A DNA stretch of 46,711 bases from the NCBI GenBank assembly GCA_039925145.1, contig JBDSZL010000069.1:1-46711 (forward strand), given 5' to 3'. The notes under the pieces were generated by a model that saw only the letters and a program-made list of their open reading frames with translations, ran no database searches and was not told where the DNA came from. Positions 6,363-13,751 of the stretch are shown in pieces (position 1 is the stretch's first letter; every line of letters begins with the position of its first letter). The position numbers and the translations under genes are program-made. Source of the DNA: JBDSZL01 sp039925145 (GTDB taxonomy: Bacteria > Acidobacteriota > Vicinamibacteria > Vicinamibacterales > SCN-69-37).

Positions 6363-8213
6363 TCAGCGCCGTTCATCGAGGAATCCAAACGCATAAAGCG
6401 TCCCATCAGCCGCACCGACGTAGGCCTGGCCAAGAGCGCTCCAGAAGCTGCCGTTGGCTGCCGCCGTCGTCATTGCGCGTCGGCTATTCCAGAGCGCCTT
6501 CCCGGTGGCGCCCTCGTAGGCATGGAGCACGGCGGGAGTGGCCACGGCGCCGGTTTGCGCGCGCCCTGTCGACAGCGCGAACACCACACCGTTCACGACG
6601 ATCGGGGTAGCGGGAGAGGCCATGTTCGAAGAGGTCCAGCCCGGCTGCAGCGAGATCGCGCTCCCGGCCTCGACAAGCTTCAACGCCAATACCGCGCCGG
6701 TGGTCAGTGCGCCATTGCTTGGTGGAACCTGCATGTCAGGCGCGAGGCGTCCCGCGACCGGCACGAGCACCCAGCGTGTGCCCGCGATTGTCGCCGGCGG
6801 CGGCGCACCAGGAACAGTCGTGGTCTCCTGCCACGTCGCGAGAGCCGCGGTGGCAAATTTCGCGCCGGAACCGAGCACCGGACGCGACGCATGTAGAGGC
6901 ACACTGTGGTTGGCACCGCCGAGAGACGATCCCTCGAGCAACAGGACGCGGCCGTCCTTCGTCGCGGCCGCAACGAGATCCTTGTCCTTGTGCTGAAACA
7001 CCATCGGGCCGGTGACGAACTCGGCTGCGGGCTGCGTATACCAGTCCTTGACCTGTAACGTTTTTGGGTCGAGGGCGAGGATGGCATTTGCGTACCCGCC
7101 GGGGCTCGGTTGGCCAGCACCGACGGCGACCAGCAGCGTGCCGTCCGTCATGAAGGCGACATTTCCCACGATGCTTCCGCCGTTGGTCTTCCAGGACACC
7201 ACCGGCTTGGCTGCGCTCTCGAGGTCGACCGCCCACACGCCGCTCGGCGAACCGCCACACCCTTGCGTTGTCGAGGCGTAGAGCGTCGTGTTCACGGCAA
7301 TCGCGTCGGACCACTGAGCATTGGCCGGCAGGAACGGTGCCGGCTTCTGCAAATCCTTCCCAGACTGCAGACCCACGACATGCAGTTGACCATCGCTCGT
7401 GATCGCGTAGCCGACCGCGGAACGTCCGAGGCCACCACCGGCCGGCGGCGCACCTGGGATGCCGCTTGGGACAACCTGTCCGCGACCACCGCCACCACCC
7501 TGCCGCGGTGCCGCGGCGGCAGCGGCGGCAGCGGCGGCGGGGCCGACACCTCGGGCTGGAGGCGCGCCGGCACCGGCCGCAGGTGGCGGACCGGCAGGGG
7601 GCGGCGCCGCCGGCGAGGGAGCGGCGGGTGCGGGAGGCGGGCCAACCGCGCGACCGGCTCCACCACCACGCGCTTCGACCGGCGCACCTTCGCCCGGTTC
7701 ACCGACGGAACTGCGATAGCCTGCGCCGCCGCGGCCGCCGGCTCCGCCGGCGCGTGCGGCAGGTGCGGCGGGAGGCGTCAGACTGACGATACGCGTGGCC
7801 GCGCCGGTGACGCCGCCGGCGCAGGCCGGCGTGGCCGCCGGCACCGGCGCGTCGAAGTGCCGCTGCCACACGAGATGGCCCGTGTCGTTGTCGATGGCGT
7901 ACAGGTTGTTGGCGCTACCGGTGACGAGCGACATCGGCACGAAGAGGGTGACGCCGTTCGCCGTGACACCTTGCAACAGTCTGTTCGTCGCTCGGGACTG
8001 GGTGTCGAGCGTGGCCTTCCACTGCAGTTCAAACCCAGGCTTCGACATGGTGTCGACCGAGATCGCCGGATCGCTCTGGATCCAGGAAGTGCGCTGAGCA
8101 TCGGCTTGGGCGGTCAGCCATTCGGAACCGCCGCGACCGACCTGCGCCCACGCGGCGGTGCCCGCCAGCATGCACACGCTTCCGAGGAGGGCAAAACGTT
8201 GAATGCGCATCAT
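6363..8213 (-). CDS. PQQ-like beta-propeller protein, secreted, with low-complexity insertion
   Basis: This 616-residue protein starts with a signal peptide (cleavage near AWA-Q, residue 24). Beta-propeller blades of the PQQ-binding-like type follow: NNLYAIDNDTGHLVWQRHFD, VWAVDLESAAKPVVSWKTNG, LLLEGSSLGG, VLHAYEGATGKALWNSR and a final VGAADGTLYAFGF. The blades carry the D-x-x-T/S-G-x-x-x-W repeat of the family. Residues 147-264 are an Ala/Gly/Pro-rich insertion that the neighbouring paralogue (8226-9800) lacks. No quinoprotein dehydrogenase catalytic Asp-Cys-Cys signature is evident, so binding or scaffolding is as likely as catalysis. The start has GGAGG upstream, and the stop of the previous gene lies 12 bases away. 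Confidence 0.85.
   Translation of the reverse strand: MMRIQRFALLGSVCMLAGTAAWAQVGRGGSEWLTAQADAQRTSWIQSDPAISVDTMSKPGFELQWKATLDTQSRATNRLLQGVTANGVTLFVPMSLVTGSANNLYAIDNDTGHLVWQRHFDAPVPAATPACAGGVTGAATRIVSLTPPAAPAARAGGAGGRGGAGYRSSVGEPGEGAPVEARGGGAGRAVGPPPAPAAPSPAAPPPAGPPPAAGAGAPPARGVGPAAAAAAAAAAPRQGGGGGRGQVVPSGIPGAPPAGGGLGRSAVGYAITSDGQLHVVGLQSGKDLQKPAPFLPANAQWSDAIAVNTTLYASTTQGCGGSPSGVWAVDLESAAKPVVSWKTNGGSIVGNVAFMTDGTLLVAVGAGQPSPGGYANAILALDPKTLQVKDWYTQPAAEFVTGPMVFQHKDKDLVAAATKDGRVLLLEGSSLGGANHSVPLHASRPVLGSGAKFATAALATWQETTTVPGAPPPATIAGTRWVLVPVAGRLAPDMQVPPSNGALTTGAVLALKLVEAGSAISLQPGWTSSNMASPATPIVVNGVVFALSTGRAQTGAVATPAVLHAYEGATGKALWNSRRAMTTAAANGSFWSALGQAYVGAADGTLYAFGFLDERR
7422..7775 (-). repeat. Low-complexity Ala/Gly/Pro-coding tract inside propeller gene
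   Basis: This DNA encodes residues 147-264 of the propeller protein, including a polyalanine run near residue 226 and many Pro-Ala and Gly-Arg pairs. The frame is kept. Alignment by eye with the upstream paralogue places it between two conserved blades, after the CAGG/CPGG block. Confidence 0.7.
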
Positions 8214-8225
8214 CTAATCCTCCAC

Positions 8226-9800
8226 TCAGCGCGAGACGCCGAAGCAGTACAGTGTGCCGTCAAAGGTGCCGACGTACGCGCGCCCGTTGGCGATGGTGAG
8301 ACCGCTGAAGTGATTCCATGAGGTGATCTGCGTGCCGCTCGACCACAGCTCTTTTCCGGTCTGTGCGTCGAGCGCATAGATGGTCGAGTGCTTCGACCCG
8401 GGAATGCGGCGGGAGGCGCCGCTGGCGAGGCCGCCGCCGTAGCGCGGTCCGCCGGACTCGTCCCATGCGGCGTCCTGCACCACCTGGGTGGCGTCTTCGC
8501 CGGCGTCGTAGGCGAAGGCGATGCCGTTGGCGATGACGACCTCGTCGGCCAGGTTCATGTCGCCCGACAGCCAGGCGGGGGACAACTCCCATTTGCCGGC
8601 GCGCGACACCAGTTTGTAGGCGCCCACGCCCCCGTGCGTGGAACGGCCGTACTGAAGGGGCGGCGTGAACTGCGTGCTGGCCGGTCCCCAGAACGGCGCG
8701 AGCACCCACTGCGTGCCGGCCGGATCCTGCCAGGCGCTCAGCGCGCCCCAGATACCCCTGCCGTCGAACGCCTGCGCATCATTGCAGAGCCGCGGCGTGG
8801 TGAAGAGCGCCGTGCGATGGTCGTCTCCGCCCATCGACGCTCGATCGAGCAGCCACATGCGGCATTCCTTGCTCGTGCCGACCAGGAATTTCCGATTGCG
8901 GTAGTCGATGACCACCGGCGTCGTATTCACGTCCAGATCGCGCCGCCAGAGCCAGTTGGCATTCGGCGCCCCAAAAAAGTCGACCAGTTGCAGCTGCTTG
9001 TTCGCGTCGAGCTTCACGGCCACGAGCGCATTGCCGAGACTGCGCGTCGCTGGGTTGAACTGTCCATCACCGGTGCCGAGATACACGGTGCCGTCTGCCG
9101 ACACCGCGGCGCCGCGCCGCCCCCAGAGTCCACCTCCCGCAGGGATGAAGGAGCTGGCCTTTCGTGTGGCCAGGTCGTAGGAGTAGAACGAGTTGGTGAG
9201 TCCGCCGCAGCCCTGCGCGCTCGCCGTGTAGATGACGCCGTTGTGCAGGTTCAGCGCGTACGGCTTGCCGTTGCCCGGAAGGAACTTCTCCGGTGGCGCG
9301 ACGTCCTGACCATCGGCGGCATTCACCTGGCGTAGTCGGCCATCCCAGGACAGCGCATACACGGTGTACTTGCCCGGCGCCACCTGTGCCATCACGGGCA
9401 CAGCCGTCTGCCCGCCAGGACAGAGCGAATTGTCGCTGGGGCCCTGCGTGGCCAAGGTGTTATCGAAATGCTTACGCCAGAGTTGCTGGCCGCTCGCCAC
9501 GTCGATGCCGAACAGGTCGTCGGTCACGCCAGCGACGACGGCAATTTCCTTAGTCCCCTGCGCAGTCGTGACACGTTCGGCGACCAGCGGCGCGAACAAG
9601 TTGTGCATGGCACGCGGCGTACTCTCGAGCTTCAGCTTCCAGAGCAGCTTGGTCGTGCCCACGTTGGCCTTGGTGAACGTCTTCTCGTCTCGCACCCAGC
9701 CAGTGCGGGCGTTGTCGACACCCTCGGTCAAGAAGTCGGACGCCCAGAGCGTGGTGCTCGCGAGCACGAGCATGACTGCGACGGATCGTCTGATGAACAC
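8226..9800 (-). CDS. PQQ-like beta-propeller protein, secreted
   Basis: I place the start at the GTG at 9798-9800, which follows GGGGAGGAT. This gives about 524 residues with a signal peptide (MLVLASTTLWAS) directly after the start. The frame is open further upstream, but that part is Arg-rich and lacks a signal. The blades include DDLFGIDVASGQQLWRKHFD, YDLATRKASSFIPAGGG, LVGTSKECRMWLLDRAS and the closing IYALDAQTGKELWSSG and VGTFDGTLYCFG. It is a clear paralogue of the next gene without the insertion. It heads the three-gene minus-strand operon ending at 5098. A role in periplasmic alcohol or sugar oxidation, or in protein assembly, cannot be separated by sequence alone. Confidence 0.85.
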   Translation of the reverse strand: MFIRRSVAVMLVLASTTLWASDFLTEGVDNARTGWVRDEKTFTKANVGTTKLLWKLKLESTPRAMHNLFAPLVAERVTTAQGTKEIAVVAGVTDDLFGIDVASGQQLWRKHFDNTLATQGPSDNSLCPGGQTAVPVMAQVAPGKYTVYALSWDGRLRQVNAADGQDVAPPEKFLPGNGKPYALNLHNGVIYTASAQGCGGLTNSFYSYDLATRKASSFIPAGGGLWGRRGAAVSADGTVYLGTGDGQFNPATRSLGNALVAVKLDANKQLQLVDFFGAPNANWLWRRDLDVNTTPVVIDYRNRKFLVGTSKECRMWLLDRASMGGDDHRTALFTTPRLCNDAQAFDGRGIWGALSAWQDPAGTQWVLAPFWGPASTQFTPPLQYGRSTHGGVGAYKLVSRAGKWELSPAWLSGDMNLADEVVIANGIAFAYDAGEDATQVVQDAAWDESGGPRYGGGLASGASRRIPGSKHSTIYALDAQTGKELWSSGTQITSWNHFSGLTIANGRAYVGTFDGTLYCFGVSR

Positions 9801-9992
9801 GGCTATCCTCCCCGCCACAAACGCCCGCCTCACGGGTCGCCGTCGGCGAGCACCGCGTTCTCGTGCCCCCGCAGGGCGCTGCTGATGTTGTGGACGCCCA
9901 TCATTAATCTGCCAGATCGCGCGCGCTGTCAACAGGGTTCGGAGCTTGGGGCTTGGCAGCGAACGTTCGTTCCACGCACCGGCACGATCGGC

Positions 9993-10943
9993 TCAGGCGG
10001 CGTAAAAAAACCGGATGAGGTGGAAAAACACGGGCGCGGCAAAACAGAGCGAGTCGATCCGGTCGAGCACTCCGCCGTGACCGGCGATCAGCGAGCCGAA
10101 GTCCTTGACGCCGCGGTCGCGCTTGATGGCCGACATGATCAGGCCGCCGGCAAATCCCATCAGCGTCGACACCAGTGCCATGAGTGCTGCCGCACCCGGC
10201 GAGAACGGCGTCACCCACCAGAGCAGCGTGCCGAGTGCCGTCGCGCTCAGCACGCCGCCCACGAGCCCTTCCCACGTCTTATTCGGGCTGATCGCCGGCG
10301 CGATCCTCCGCCGGCCAAGAGACTTGCCCCATACGTACTGGAGGACGTCGCTCATCTGCACGACCACGACGAGGAACACCATCAGTTTGGCGTTCTGATG
10401 TTCGTAGCCGCGAATGCGGAGCGTGAGCAGGGCCGGCACGTGACTGACGAAGTACACGCAGATCATCAGTCCCCAGTAGTTGGTGGCCGTGCGCTCCAGA
10501 AATCGTTCGGTGTCACCCGCCAGGGTGGTGCGTATCGCGAGCAGAATCGAGATGTACACCGGGATCAGAATGCTGAACAGGCCGTACCACTCGATCCAGA
10601 TGAGGTAGTACTGCAGCGGCGTGACGACGAAAAAGAGCCAGAAGAGCGCCCGATGGTCGGCCGGTCGCGTGGGGGCGAGCGTGACGAACTCGCGCAACGC
10701 CAGAAACGAGATGAAGCCGAAGAGCAGAATCGAGATGGTGGTGCCCGTCGCCACCGCCACGAGGAAGATGAGCACCATCACCCACCACGCGCGGATGCGG
10801 GCGTTGATGTTCTCGACGGTCGCGCGTCCGGCCACGCTGGTCGCACGATGGCTCAAAATCCAGCCGACCACCGATGCCACGACGAGCACCGCGCCGATGC
10901 CGGACAGGAGTCCCCGCCACGCGGGATCCCGAAGCAGGCTCAT
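9993..10943 (-). CDS. cdsA: Phosphatidate cytidylyltransferase
   Basis: This 316-residue integral membrane enzyme makes CDP-diacylglycerol from phosphatidate and CTP, the branch point of phospholipid synthesis. About eight hydrophobic segments are visible. The family signature near the C-terminus is complete: SAIKRDRGVKDFGSLIAGHG, followed by GVLDRIDS. It has the S-x-x-K-R-x4-K-D and H-G-G-x-x-D-R residues that bind metal and nucleotide. The ATG overlaps the stop of the acyltransferase gene by four bases (ATGA), so the two are translationally coupled. It is the last gene of the phospholipid operon, and a 192-base gap separates it from the propeller operon. Confidence 0.93.
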   Translation of the reverse strand: MSLLRDPAWRGLLSGIGAVLVVASVVGWILSHRATSVAGRATVENINARIRAWWVMVLIFLVAVATGTTISILLFGFISFLALREFVTLAPTRPADHRALFWLFFVVTPLQYYLIWIEWYGLFSILIPVYISILLAIRTTLAGDTERFLERTATNYWGLMICVYFVSHVPALLTLRIRGYEHQNAKLMVFLVVVVQMSDVLQYVWGKSLGRRRIAPAISPNKTWEGLVGGVLSATALGTLLWWVTPFSPGAAALMALVSTLMGFAGGLIMSAIKRDRGVKDFGSLIAGHGGVLDRIDSLCFAAPVFFHLIRFFYAA

Positions 10944-11563
10944 GACGCGCTCCTGAGCTGCAGGAGTGACACGCGCGCGCCAGCCAGAAACGCGGCCTTG
11001 TCCTCGGCAGGACTGCTGCGCAGGGGCGGGCCGAAGATCACACGGCTCATCATCGGCACCGGCAGGCTTTCTCCCTTCGGCAGAATCCGGTTGAGGTTCT
11101 CGAGCGACACAGGGATGAGCTCGGCGTCCGGCCGAGCGCGAGCGAGATGAAAGAGACCGCTCTTGAATGTGCCCACTTCGCCGCTCGTGCTCCGTGTGCC
11201 CTCGGGAAACACAATCAGTGAAGAGCCGCTGTTCAGCGCGACGATCATGCGCTCGAGGGATGCCCGGGCTGTCGAGGGCCCGGGCGCATCAGCGGTGGGT
11301 CGCCGCTCGATCAGCACGGCGTGAAACACCTCGCGTGCGAGATATCGGCGTAGGGCGCCCCGGTCCCAGTAGTCGCCACCTGCCACGGGCATGGTGACGC
11401 GCCGCTGCGCGGGCGGCAAGGCCGACCAGATGACGATGAAGTCGAGATGGCTCGAATGGTTCGCGAAGTAGATTCGCTGCGCAGCCGAATGAGGGTCCGA
11501 TCGCCACTCCACCACGGCGCCCGTGATCAGGCGGCTGACCGCCGCAAGGGCCGACGCGATCAT
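10940..11563 (-). CDS. 1-acyl-glycerol-3-phosphate acyltransferase-like protein
   Basis: The protein has 207 residues from the ATG at 11563. Longer forms of this frame run over the preceding gene and are not supported. The PlsC-type motifs are present: NHSSHLDF (the H-x4-D catalytic motif), RRYLAREVFHAVLIERR, and FPEGTRSTSG, which binds the glycerol phosphate. The enzyme should add the second acyl chain to lysophosphatidate at the inner membrane, supplying the CdsA encoded next. It overlaps both neighbours by four bases (ATGA at 11560-11563 and 10940-10943). It is shorter than many PlsC proteins but has all the core motifs. Confidence 0.88.
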   Translation of the reverse strand: MIASALAAVSRLITGAVVEWRSDPHSAAQRIYFANHSSHLDFIVIWSALPPAQRRVTMPVAGGDYWDRGALRRYLAREVFHAVLIERRPTADAPGPSTARASLERMIVALNSGSSLIVFPEGTRSTSGEVGTFKSGLFHLARARPDAELIPVSLENLNRILPKGESLPVPMMSRVIFGPPLRSSPAEDKAAFLAGARVSLLQLRSAS

Positions 11564-12231
11564 CGCGCGTTCATGTCGGCGACGAGGCGCCCGGTTCGAC
11601 GAACAGCGGTGACGACAGCGCCGGCGACGATGACCGCGAGTCCGATGCGAATGGCGCGCGCCGGCAGTCCGACGAGCGCTTCTCCGGCGGCCGCCACCAC
11701 CGCCACGGTCAGCGTGAACATCCGATGCTGCTTCGCCATCGGTCCGATGAAGTGTTGGGGCAGCCCAAGCGAGCCACCCAGCAACCGGACGTAGGCCGTG
11801 AAGACCGCCAGTACGGCGGCGGCCCAGCCGAGCGACACGCCATAGGGCACCTGGCGTGCGGCATACCCAGCGCCAACCAGAATCGCGACGTCTGCGACGC
11901 GATCGGGGAGATCGTTGTACAGGTCGCCGGTCTTGGTCTTGAACCCACCCTCGATTGCGAGCATGCCGTCGAGCAGGTTGCACAGCAACCGGAGCTGGAT
12001 GCTGACCGCCGCCAGAAGGAGCAGCGCGGCACGTGCCGCCCCGTCGGCGCGCGGGACCTGCACGAATGCCGTGCACGCCACCACCGCCACGACGACTCCC
12101 ATCACGGAGACGCCGTTGGGACGCACGCCCATGTGGCCGAGCCAGCGGGCGAGCGCGACGGCCCACCGGGCGTTTCTCGTCGCCAATGCGCGACGGGCCG
12201 CCATCGTCGGCTCTCTAGAAGACGTGGTCAT
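11560..12231 (-). CDS. CDP-alcohol phosphatidyltransferase family membrane protein
   Basis: This 223-residue protein has about six membrane segments and a motif region around residue 88: LLDGMLAIEGG, followed by TGDLYNDLPDR. The standard signature is DG-x2-AR-x8-G-x3-D-x3-D. Here DG, A, G and the later acidic residues are present, but the Arg after Ala is replaced (A-I-E). I believe a subgroup with this variant exists, often next to acyltransferase and CdsA genes as here. The alcohol acceptor (glycerol phosphate, inositol phosphate, serine or other) is not decidable. The start is uncertain between 12231 and an internal ATG at 12204, because neither has a strong ribosome site. It leads the three-gene ATGA-coupled operon. 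Confidence 0.82.
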   Translation of the reverse strand: MTTSSREPTMAARRALATRNARWAVALARWLGHMGVRPNGVSVMGVVVAVVACTAFVQVPRADGAARAALLLLAAVSIQLRLLCNLLDGMLAIEGGFKTKTGDLYNDLPDRVADVAILVGAGYAARQVPYGVSLGWAAAVLAVFTAYVRLLGGSLGLPQHFIGPMAKQHRMFTLTVAVVAAAGEALVGLPARAIRIGLAVIVAGAVVTAVRRTGRLVADMNAR

Positions 12232-12271
12232 GACCGAGACGCGTGGATTGTACTCGCGGACACCAAATGCG

Positions 12272-13069
12272 TCAGCGGCGGCGCTGGTCCGCCAGCGGAT
12301 CGCCCGAAGGAGGCGTGCGATTGGCGGTGGCCGTGAAGCGCCCGTGCCGAATCACCGCCAGCAGATCGGGCCAGATCGTCTCGAACTTGATGTAGATCTC
12401 GTCGTGACTCAGCGGAACGTACAGGCAGTCGTCATAGCGCTGCATGAACGCGTCGCACTCGAATGTCACGGGACCGTAACGCCTGGCCAGAGCCGCGCGC
12501 TCCCGGATGAATCCCGACGGCATGGTCTCGACGACCAGTCCGATCTTGACCGTCGACAATCCGAGCGGCGGGTACGGCGTCCGGGCAACGTCGAATACGG
12601 GCGATCCGTAGCGGAGCCACGTCAGGAAGTGGAGCGTCTCGTCGGCGATCCGTGGGGCGCGTTCCTGATAGGGACTGCGATCGTAGACCACGGTCGCCAG
12701 GTTCGCCAGCGTCCGCGGCTCTGCCATGGGATTGAAGGTCCAGGCGCCTGCGATGAACGCGAAGACGTGCAGACGCCTGTAGCGATCGATTCGATGCTCG
12801 CGGACGAACCGCAGGAGATTTGATCGACTCTCGACCAGGCCGCCACGCGAGAGGTAGTTGGGCACGAAGAGGTCGATGCCATCCGCTGCCATGGCCGGTG
12901 CCAGCGCGCGGAGCGCCTGCTCGCCAGCACGGCTGTAGCCAAACCCTGGGAGCACGAGCAATGCCTCGGTGTCGGGCCGGACGGGTGGCGCCGCCGGTCG
13001 GACGAGCGCGCCCGCGCAAGTCACTGCAGACGCACACCCGACAAGCAGGGTCAGGTGCCGGAGATTCAA
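12272..13069 (-). CDS. Possible lipoprotein with alpha/beta-hydrolase-like N-terminal pattern
   Basis: The frame opens with TTG at 13069, with GGAG about 11 bases before it; no in-frame ATG precedes the conserved part. The 265 residues start with a hydrophobic segment containing L-V-G-C, a plausible lipobox at Cys12. After that come LLVLPGFGYSRAGEQALRAL, APAMAADGIDLFVPNYLSRG and LHVFAFIAGAWTFNP. This strand/turn order looks like an alpha/beta hydrolase, but the nucleophile elbow G-x-S-x-G is absent (FIAGAW at the expected place). I therefore do not call it an active hydrolase. It lies 40 bases before the phospholipid operon on the same strand and may be co-transcribed with it, which would hint at an envelope role. 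Confidence 0.6.
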   Translation of the reverse strand: MNLRHLTLLVGCASAVTCAGALVRPAAPPVRPDTEALLVLPGFGYSRAGEQALRALAPAMAADGIDLFVPNYLSRGGLVESRSNLLRFVREHRIDRYRRLHVFAFIAGAWTFNPMAEPRTLANLATVVYDRSPYQERAPRIADETLHFLTWLRYGSPVFDVARTPYPPLGLSTVKIGLVVETMPSGFIRERAALARRYGPVTFECDAFMQRYDDCLYVPLSHDEIYIKFETIWPDLLAVIRHGRFTATANRTPPSGDPLADQRRR

Positions 13070-13110
13070 GAGGCAGTCATCTCCAGTCGTGTGCAGGTCA
13101 CGAGTGACCG

Positions 13111-13116
13111 ATTATA
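13111..13116 (-). promoter_or_regulatory. -10 box upstream of the 12272-13069 gene
   Basis: The minus strand reads TATAAT at 13116-13111, about 42 bases before the TTG start at 13069. A transcript from it would have a leader of roughly 35 bases. No TTGACA-like -35 is present at the usual distance, so the call rests on the perfect -10 alone in a GC-rich background. Confidence 0.35.
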
Positions 13117-13242
13117 AGGTGCTGCTACACGCCCTGCTGCCGCGCTGCAGTTCATACAAGAGGCGTTCATGGTTCGAACGCGCCCCGTCGTGCGTGCCAC
13201 CGAGTCTGGGCAGTCTCAGACTCCATAGTATGGGTTAGCACT

Positions 13243-13728
13243 TCAGACGTTGTCCTCTGGTCTCGCAGAGAACGTGAAGAACGTCACGGGGGCGGCCGTA
13301 CCGCCAACCGCCCGGTAGAATTCGAGCGCATGAGTATCCTCGTTCTCAACCGGAACGAACACGGTCGTAATGCCGGAGGCGGCGGCCGCGGACTGTAACG
13401 CCTCAATCAGCTGGCGGCCGACGCCCTTCCTCTGGTGATGCGGCTGCACGGCGAGGTCGTAGATGAAGACCTCCGAGGTCTGCGAACGCGTCATCATCAG
13501 GCTGTGCGCGGTCAGCCCTCCGACGATCTCGTCTCCGTCGAGTGTAGCGATGGCCCAGAAATCATCGCGCTTCAGGAGGCAGTCGAGATAACTATCGGGC
13601 AACGGGTCACTCTGTTCGTCGAACACGCCTGCCATGACGGTGAATAGCGTTCGGGCGAGATCGCGGTCGTGGATCGACAGCCGACGTGTATGCACGGGTG
13701 TTGTATCGGCCCCGAGCGCTGTATCCAT
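13243..13728 (-). CDS. GNAT acetyltransferase resembling AAC(3)-I aminoglycoside acetyltransferases
   Basis: The protein has 161 residues from an ATG at 13728, matching the AAC(3)-I size. The GNAT core is clear: SEVFIYDLAVQPHHQRKGVG (strand 4 and the acetyl-CoA pyrophosphate loop Q-R-K-G-V-G), then VFVPVENEDTHALEFYRAVG. The SE-x-x-IYDLAV block and the spacing resemble AAC(3)-I enzymes, which acetylate the 3-amino group of gentamicin-type drugs. Chromosomal relatives in soil bacteria often have untested substrates, so resistance is only a possibility. It lies 23 bases downstream of the sugar dehydrogenase gene on the same strand. Its location on an ordinary chromosome segment without integrase argues against recent acquisition. 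Confidence 0.75.
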   Translation of the reverse strand: MDTALGADTTPVHTRRLSIHDRDLARTLFTVMAGVFDEQSDPLPDSYLDCLLKRDDFWAIATLDGDEIVGGLTAHSLMMTRSQTSEVFIYDLAVQPHHQRKGVGRQLIEALQSAAAASGITTVFVPVENEDTHALEFYRAVGGTAAPVTFFTFSARPEDNV

Positions 13729-13751
13729 GATGGCGCATCGCGGGCTGGGCC

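Noticed and set aside
7110..8321. 403-codon plus-strand frame
   Set aside because: Antisense to the propeller gene; the composition reflects the GC-rich insertion.
9468..11150. 560-codon plus-strand frame
   Set aside because: It is antisense to the propeller gene and CdsA, whose motifs are unmistakable, and its translation is rich in Arg/His with no family pattern.
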